NCBI GenBank assembly: GCA_002163975.1
Contig: CP019636.1
Coordinates: 5,273,501-5,337,500, forward strand
Direction: 5' to 3'
Origin: Nostocales cyanobacterium HT-58-2
Lineage (GTDB): Bacteria > Cyanobacteriota > Cyanobacteriia > Cyanobacteriales > Nostocaceae
Length of the DNA: 64,000 nt
Part shown: in pieces, positions 60,593 to 64,000 of the stretch
Numbering within the stretch: position 1 is the stretch's first letter
How the letters are laid out: each line of letters opens with the position of its first letter
Made by a program: the position numbers and the translations under genes
Notes under the pieces: generated by a model
What the model was told of the DNA's origin: nothing
The model's input: only the letters and a program-made list of their open reading frames with translations
Databases searched by the model: none

Positions 60593-61531
60593 ATGTTTAA
60601 AATTCCAGTTATTGATTTTTCTCTCTTCACGAATGGTCATACAACAGCTAGGCAAAGTGTGATTCAGCAAATTTATCAAGCTTGCCATGAAGTTGGATTT
60701 ATGTACTTAAAAAATACAGGCATGTCCAAAGACTTAATGAACAAACTTTTCAAACAAAGCAAAGACTTCTTTGAATTACCTTTAGAACTAAAGCAGCAGT
60801 TAGCTTGGAGTGATGAATTTAATAATCAAGGTTATGTTGGTTTTGAAAGAGAACGTTTGAACCCCAACAACCCAGGAGACTTAAAAGAGGCGTTTAATAT
60901 TGGTAAACAAAAGGTAACAAATAAAGATGTACTAGATAAATTATCTACTAACTTCGCTGCCTCAGTTTCTCCTGCACAAAACTCTGACATTCTTACCTTC
61001 TACGAGGCTTGTACAAAACTAGCTAACAAGGTGTTACAAGCATTTGCTTTAGCTTTACAATTACCAGAAGATTTTTTTGCGACAAACCATAATCAGCAAA
61101 ATCACACGTTGCGACTGCTGCATTATCCGTCTTTGTCACAGCCACCTAAACCAGGACAGGTACGCGCTGGTGAACATTCTGATTATGGGAGCATTACCTT
61201 ACTGTTTCAAGATGAAGTTGGGGGATTGGAGGTACGCACAGCTTCAGGTGAGTGGATTGCAGCTTCACCAATTCCTGATACTGTCGTCGTCAACACTGGC
61301 GATTTAATGGAACGCTGGACAAACCATGTGTTTTGTTCAACTAAGCATCGGGTGATGATTCCTGATGATGATAGGGTGAAACAGTCCAGATATTCTGCAG
61401 CATTTTTCTGTCATCCTAATGACGATACAGAAATTGTTTGTCTGGAAAGCTGTCGGAGGGATCAATCACCTATTTATCCTCCTATTCTTGCGGGAGCGTA
61501 TCTTTTGAGTCGTCTACAAGCGACGTATTAA
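60593..61531 (+). CDS. 2-oxoglutarate/Fe(II) oxygenase (isopenicillin N synthase-like)
   Basis: A 312-residue non-haem iron oxygenase. The iron ligands are H195-x-D197 (GEHSDYG) and H252 (TKHRV); R266-x-S268 (RYSAAFF) binds the 2-oxoglutarate carboxylate. The N-terminal DIOX_N part starts IPVIDFSLFTNG. The family includes isopenicillin N synthase, ethylene-forming enzyme and many unassigned bacterial hydroxylases; presence of the RxS pair favours a 2-oxoglutarate-dependent reaction. The substrate is unknown and no biosynthetic neighbours help. Confidence 0.88.
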   Translation: MFKIPVIDFSLFTNGHTTARQSVIQQIYQACHEVGFMYLKNTGMSKDLMNKLFKQSKDFFELPLELKQQLAWSDEFNNQGYVGFERERLNPNNPGDLKEAFNIGKQKVTNKDVLDKLSTNFAASVSPAQNSDILTFYEACTKLANKVLQAFALALQLPEDFFATNHNQQNHTLRLLHYPSLSQPPKPGQVRAGEHSDYGSITLLFQDEVGGLEVRTASGEWIAASPIPDTVVVNTGDLMERWTNHVFCSTKHRVMIPDDDRVKQSRYSAAFFCHPNDDTEIVCLESCRRDQSPIYPPILAGAYLLSRLQATY

Positions 61532-61890
61532 GTAACAATTTATAATGACTGCATATTTGCATGATTGTTTAAACCTCAATTGCTTTTTTATTAAAAGTTA
61601 CAGTAAGATTACGTAAAATTCACAATATCAAAAGCTTTTGTATCCTATTATGACTATGGCGCTACTAAAGTAACTAACTGCTTAGTAGACTATAGTTGTC
61701 ACATTATTTTTTTAAGACAAAGACTTTTGAATACTCTTTTTTCAAAAAAAATTTTCTTATGTAGGTTTAGCAAAAGCAGTCTGAAAATTACGGAACTGTG
61801 CTAGCTTTTTTTGTATCTTTTCTTAATTGCCTAACGAGTTCCGTCAACTGAGCAATGTAGAGAGTAAAACAAAATACTTAAGAGGATTTT
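61532..61890. other. AT-rich intergenic region before PEP-CTERM gene
   Basis: A 359-base AT-rich gap without a gene. AAGAGGA lies 8 bases before the next ATG and is a good Shine-Dalgarno. No clear terminator for the oxygenase gene is seen. Confidence 0.4.
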
Positions 61891-62775
61891 ATGAAGCAAT
61901 ATCTGGAACGTGTCAAGCGGTTCTCACTACTGTTTACTCCAGCAGTAGCGACTTCTGTACTTTTCGCTTCACCTAGTTGGGCTGCTACTTTTGCTTTTTC
62001 TCAAGGAGATTTACTCTTAGAAAACTTTAGCGGAGTCCTTTTTGCAGAATTTGGTGCTGACAACAGTGCTGAGAATAATGCTTTGGCTAACGGTCCAGAT
62101 GATTTAGTCAATCTGAACAATAATCCCATAAATCAGACTTCTACTTCTCCATTAGAAGTGTTTACTTCTGGTCAAAGTACAGTTGATGGGGTAGGTAGAA
62201 ACTACTTTGGATTAGCAGGAACTAATGGGACAATTGTTGGTAATTTTGATATAGGTGCTAATCAAACTTTTGCTTTTGATTTCTCCTCTGTTCTAGACCT
62301 ACAAACAGAAATAGATACACCTAAAGCCGAGAATGCTCAAGCTAGTTCAGATGTTGCTTTCTACTTATTCGACACTTCAGACGTACCTGTAGATGGTCTC
62401 TCAGACCTTATTGAAAATTTATTAGATAACCCAAACAGTATTAACAGAAATCCATTGGCTTTCTTCTCGCTTGCAGGAAATCTAAGTACTCTTGGAGATG
62501 ATTCCATTAATCAAAATGGTCAAGGTATTACTTTGACCAATAACTTTAGAAATATTACTTCTAATGGAAATTTTGAATTCGCTGAAGCTTTTTTTGAAGG
62601 CTCTTTCCAACGCTATTTTGAGAAGCCAGCAAATGTCACTTTAATTACAACACGCAGAGGTCGAGGTAGAGTGACAGCGCCTGAACCTTCTACTAGCTTC
62701 GCTTTAGTATCATTCTTGGCATTAGTCGCCATAGCTACCAAAGCTCAGCGTAAAGCAAAAGTAAAAGCAAGTTGA
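61891..62775 (+). CDS. PEP-CTERM exported protein
   Basis: A 294-residue secreted protein. The N-terminal signal peptide (about residues 1-31) ends in SPSWA-ATFAF. The mature part is beta-rich and rich in Asn, Thr, Ser and Asp. The C terminus is a PEP-CTERM sorting tail: APEPSTSF, a hydrophobic helix (ALVSFLALVAIA) and basic KAQRKAKVK. Such tails are cut by an exosortase in the inner membrane, with likely attachment or release at the cell surface or exopolysaccharide. The next gene encodes a full-length paralogue. The function of the mature domain is unknown. Confidence 0.85.
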   Translation: MKQYLERVKRFSLLFTPAVATSVLFASPSWAATFAFSQGDLLLENFSGVLFAEFGADNSAENNALANGPDDLVNLNNNPINQTSTSPLEVFTSGQSTVDGVGRNYFGLAGTNGTIVGNFDIGANQTFAFDFSSVLDLQTEIDTPKAENAQASSDVAFYLFDTSDVPVDGLSDLIENLLDNPNSINRNPLAFFSLAGNLSTLGDDSINQNGQGITLTNNFRNITSNGNFEFAEAFFEGSFQRYFEKPANVTLITTRRGRGRVTAPEPSTSFALVSFLALVAIATKAQRKAKVKAS

Positions 62776-62848
62776 GAAAATTACGAAATTTCCAGAGTGT
62801 AGTGTGTAGATACTGAAAAGCCCACGTTGAAAGGTTTTGTATGTTTAG

Positions 62849-62880
62849 CCCTAGACTTTTAGTCTAAGGGTATAATTTTT
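62849..62880 (+). terminator. Hairpin between the two PEP-CTERM-type genes
   Basis: CCCTAGACT and AGTCTAAGGG pair around TTT (one bulge), with TATAATTTTT following. It is similar to the hairpin at 30837-30857. It could end the first gene or reduce read-through into the second. Confidence 0.6.
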
Positions 62881-62898
62881 GCAAAGAGGTTTTTTCTC

Positions 62899-63783
62899 AT
62901 GGCTACCCCAAGTACTGCTACTTCTGCGCCCTCTACATCAGCCAATCAGGCTGTGACTTTTGCTCTTTCTTATGGAGATTTATTTTTAACAAACTTGAGC
63001 GAAAGCTTTTCCTCTATTGAAAGTGACAATCAGGCAGATACCTCAGCTTTTGCAGATGGTGGTACAGCGACTGTTCATAATGATGCAATTGTAGAAACTG
63101 ATGACACAGAAGTATTTACTTTTGCTACTAGCTCAGCTTCTGGTGAAAATATAACTCATTTTGGATTAGCACAAACTCATGCAACTACTGTTGGTAATTT
63201 TTCTATAAATGCTGGTAAGATTTTGTCTTTCAATTTCACATCGGCTATAGATTTAGAAACATCAATAGAGGTTCCACAAAAGATAGAGAATGTTAGTGTG
63301 ATAAGAGAAGTTTCTTTCTCTTTCTACGATACTTCTGATATCCCTAAAGAAAAGCTTTCAGAGTTTTTAGCTAATTTATTATCAGACCCAAATAGTATTC
63401 AAAAAAGCCCTTTAATATTCTTCTCTCTATCTGCTAATTTAACCACTTCGGGTAATGATAATTATTTGACAAGTAAGAAAAGCGAAAATGTGACTATCAG
63501 CACTGAATTCAAAGATTCTAATTTTGCAGGCAGTCAAAAATTCGCTAGCACTTTTGTTCGTGGTTCTGTGAAACACTCTTTTAATCGTCAAGCAAATGTC
63601 ACTTTAGTCGTCTTGAGAAATGGTCAAGCGAGAGTCGCTGCACCTGAACCAAAACAGACTTTCGCTTTACGTTCAATGCCTGCCTCTGCCCCACAGGGTG
63701 CAGTTACCCAAGGTAGACGACCAGGTGCTCCATCAAATCGCTATTCAGATAGAAAGGTCGTGAAGTACACTGTTGGGAAATAA
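62899..63783 (+). CDS. Paralogue of PEP-CTERM protein lacking signal peptide and anchor
   Basis: A 294-residue protein related to the preceding one over nearly its whole length: FALSYGDLFLTNLS matches FAFSQGDLLLENFS, FYDTSDIPKEKLSEFLANLL matches LFDTSDVPVDGLSDLIENLL, and AAPEPKQTFAL matches TAPEPSTSFAL. The N terminus is only a Thr/Ser/Ala-rich stretch with no hydrophobic segment, and the PEP motif is followed by a Pro/Arg/Gly-rich tail instead of a membrane helix. AGAGGT lies before the ATG. It is a duplicate that has lost its export signals or is used inside the cell; an assembly error is less likely. Confidence 0.8.
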   Translation: MATPSTATSAPSTSANQAVTFALSYGDLFLTNLSESFSSIESDNQADTSAFADGGTATVHNDAIVETDDTEVFTFATSSASGENITHFGLAQTHATTVGNFSINAGKILSFNFTSAIDLETSIEVPQKIENVSVIREVSFSFYDTSDIPKEKLSEFLANLLSDPNSIQKSPLIFFSLSANLTTSGNDNYLTSKKSENVTISTEFKDSNFAGSQKFASTFVRGSVKHSFNRQANVTLVVLRNGQARVAAPEPKQTFALRSMPASAPQGAVTQGRRPGAPSNRYSDRKVVKYTVGK

Positions 63784-63889
63784 TTGCGATCGCATAACAG
63801 GGATCGCATAACAACACTCAAAAATCAAACTAGCTGGAGTAGCGCCAAAAAGCAAGAATATCTTTTGAGCCTCTTAGTAAAGATACTCA

Positions 63890-64000
63890 ATGAAAACATA
63901 CGATTGGATTGTTGTTGGTGCTGGTATTGCAGGTGCTGCACTCGCCTACGAACTCGCAAAAAAAGGCTGTAAAGTCCTTCTGTTAGATCAAAATGCGATC
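63890..64000 (+). CDS. FAD-dependent oxidoreductase, partial (5' end)
   Basis: The first 37 codons of a gene cut by the window edge. YDWIVVGAGIAGAALAYELA is the FAD-binding GxGxxG Rossmann motif at the N terminus of D-amino-acid-oxidase-like enzymes, followed by VLLLDQ with the acidic end of the second strand. The ATG at 63890 lies 107 bases after the paralogue gene on the same strand. The substrate class cannot be decided from this fragment. Confidence 0.75.
   Translation, partial: MKTYDWIVVGAGIAGAALAYELAKKGCKVLLLDQNAI

Noticed and set aside
63784..63972. 62-codon frame at the right end
   Set aside because: It runs out of phase with the clear FAD-binding start at 63890 and has no domain.

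Overview
The window is chromosomal DNA from a filamentous, probably heterocyst-forming cyanobacterium (Nostocales; Scytonema, Tolypothrix or Brasilonema-like). The evidence is many HIP1 octamers (GCGATCGC), an allophycocyanin-B alpha gene (apcD), cyanobacteria-restricted families (DUF3038, DUF4335, NIL-domain protein), PEP-CTERM secreted proteins, heptamer STRR arrays (TTGACTC, TGACAAA types) and several dispersed GC-rich palindromic repeats. The genus is an inference. No phage, plasmid, transposase, CRISPR array or rRNA was found.

Layout. 0.9-9.1 kb: a family 4 glycosyltransferase; alkylation-repair genes (alkA-like glycosylase and a fused Ada) with a MarR regulator and a DUF2269 membrane protein; a broken EamA/DMT permease; a REC-only response regulator; a photorespiratory-type alanine-glyoxylate aminotransferase. 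9.3-14.6 kb: a membrane-anchored dynamin/Era-like GTPase, a DUF1003 protein, a CadD-like transporter and two small exported proteins. 15-20 kb: two tandem glutathione reductase paralogues, a YqiA-like esterase and hisC. 20-24.4 kb: a conserved unknown, an AT-rich spacer, a GNAT, a TonB-like Pro/Thr-rich protein and tRNA-Gly(UCC). 24.5-28.6 kb: pstSCAB on the minus strand with a possible Pho box. 29.4-34.3 kb: bioY, lspA, a Pro/Thr-rich exported protein and an FHA-fused class A penicillin-binding protein. 34.4-43.1 kb: DUF3038-DUF4335, apt, an orphan DppB-type permease, purF and purL. 43.1-44.4 kb: a long spacer ending in a strong terminator (possible sRNA). 44.4-49.5 kb: apcD, rlmD, an RsbW-like kinase, small cyanobacterial proteins and asnS. 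49.6-52.5 kb: a GNAT and NhaC-type antiporter divergent from a LysR gene, with a perfect palindrome between them. 53-54 kb: a GC-rich repeat island. 54-59.4 kb: a NarL-type response regulator, CIRCE-groES-groEL and ychF. 59.4-64 kb: an exact 21-bp x 8 tandem repeat, a GNAT, a 2OG-Fe(II) oxygenase, a PEP-CTERM protein with a neighbouring paralogue lacking signal peptide and anchor, and the start of a FAD oxidoreductase cut by the window edge.

Most of the window is housekeeping. The parts most worth a second look are the PEP-CTERM pair, the glutathione reductase pair with different cofactor-pocket residues, the LysR/NhaC palindrome, the DUF4335 protein with a duplicated C-terminal domain, the 43-44 kb spacer, the 21-bp tandem array and the dispersed repeat families. 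No complete new defence or mobile system was recognised.
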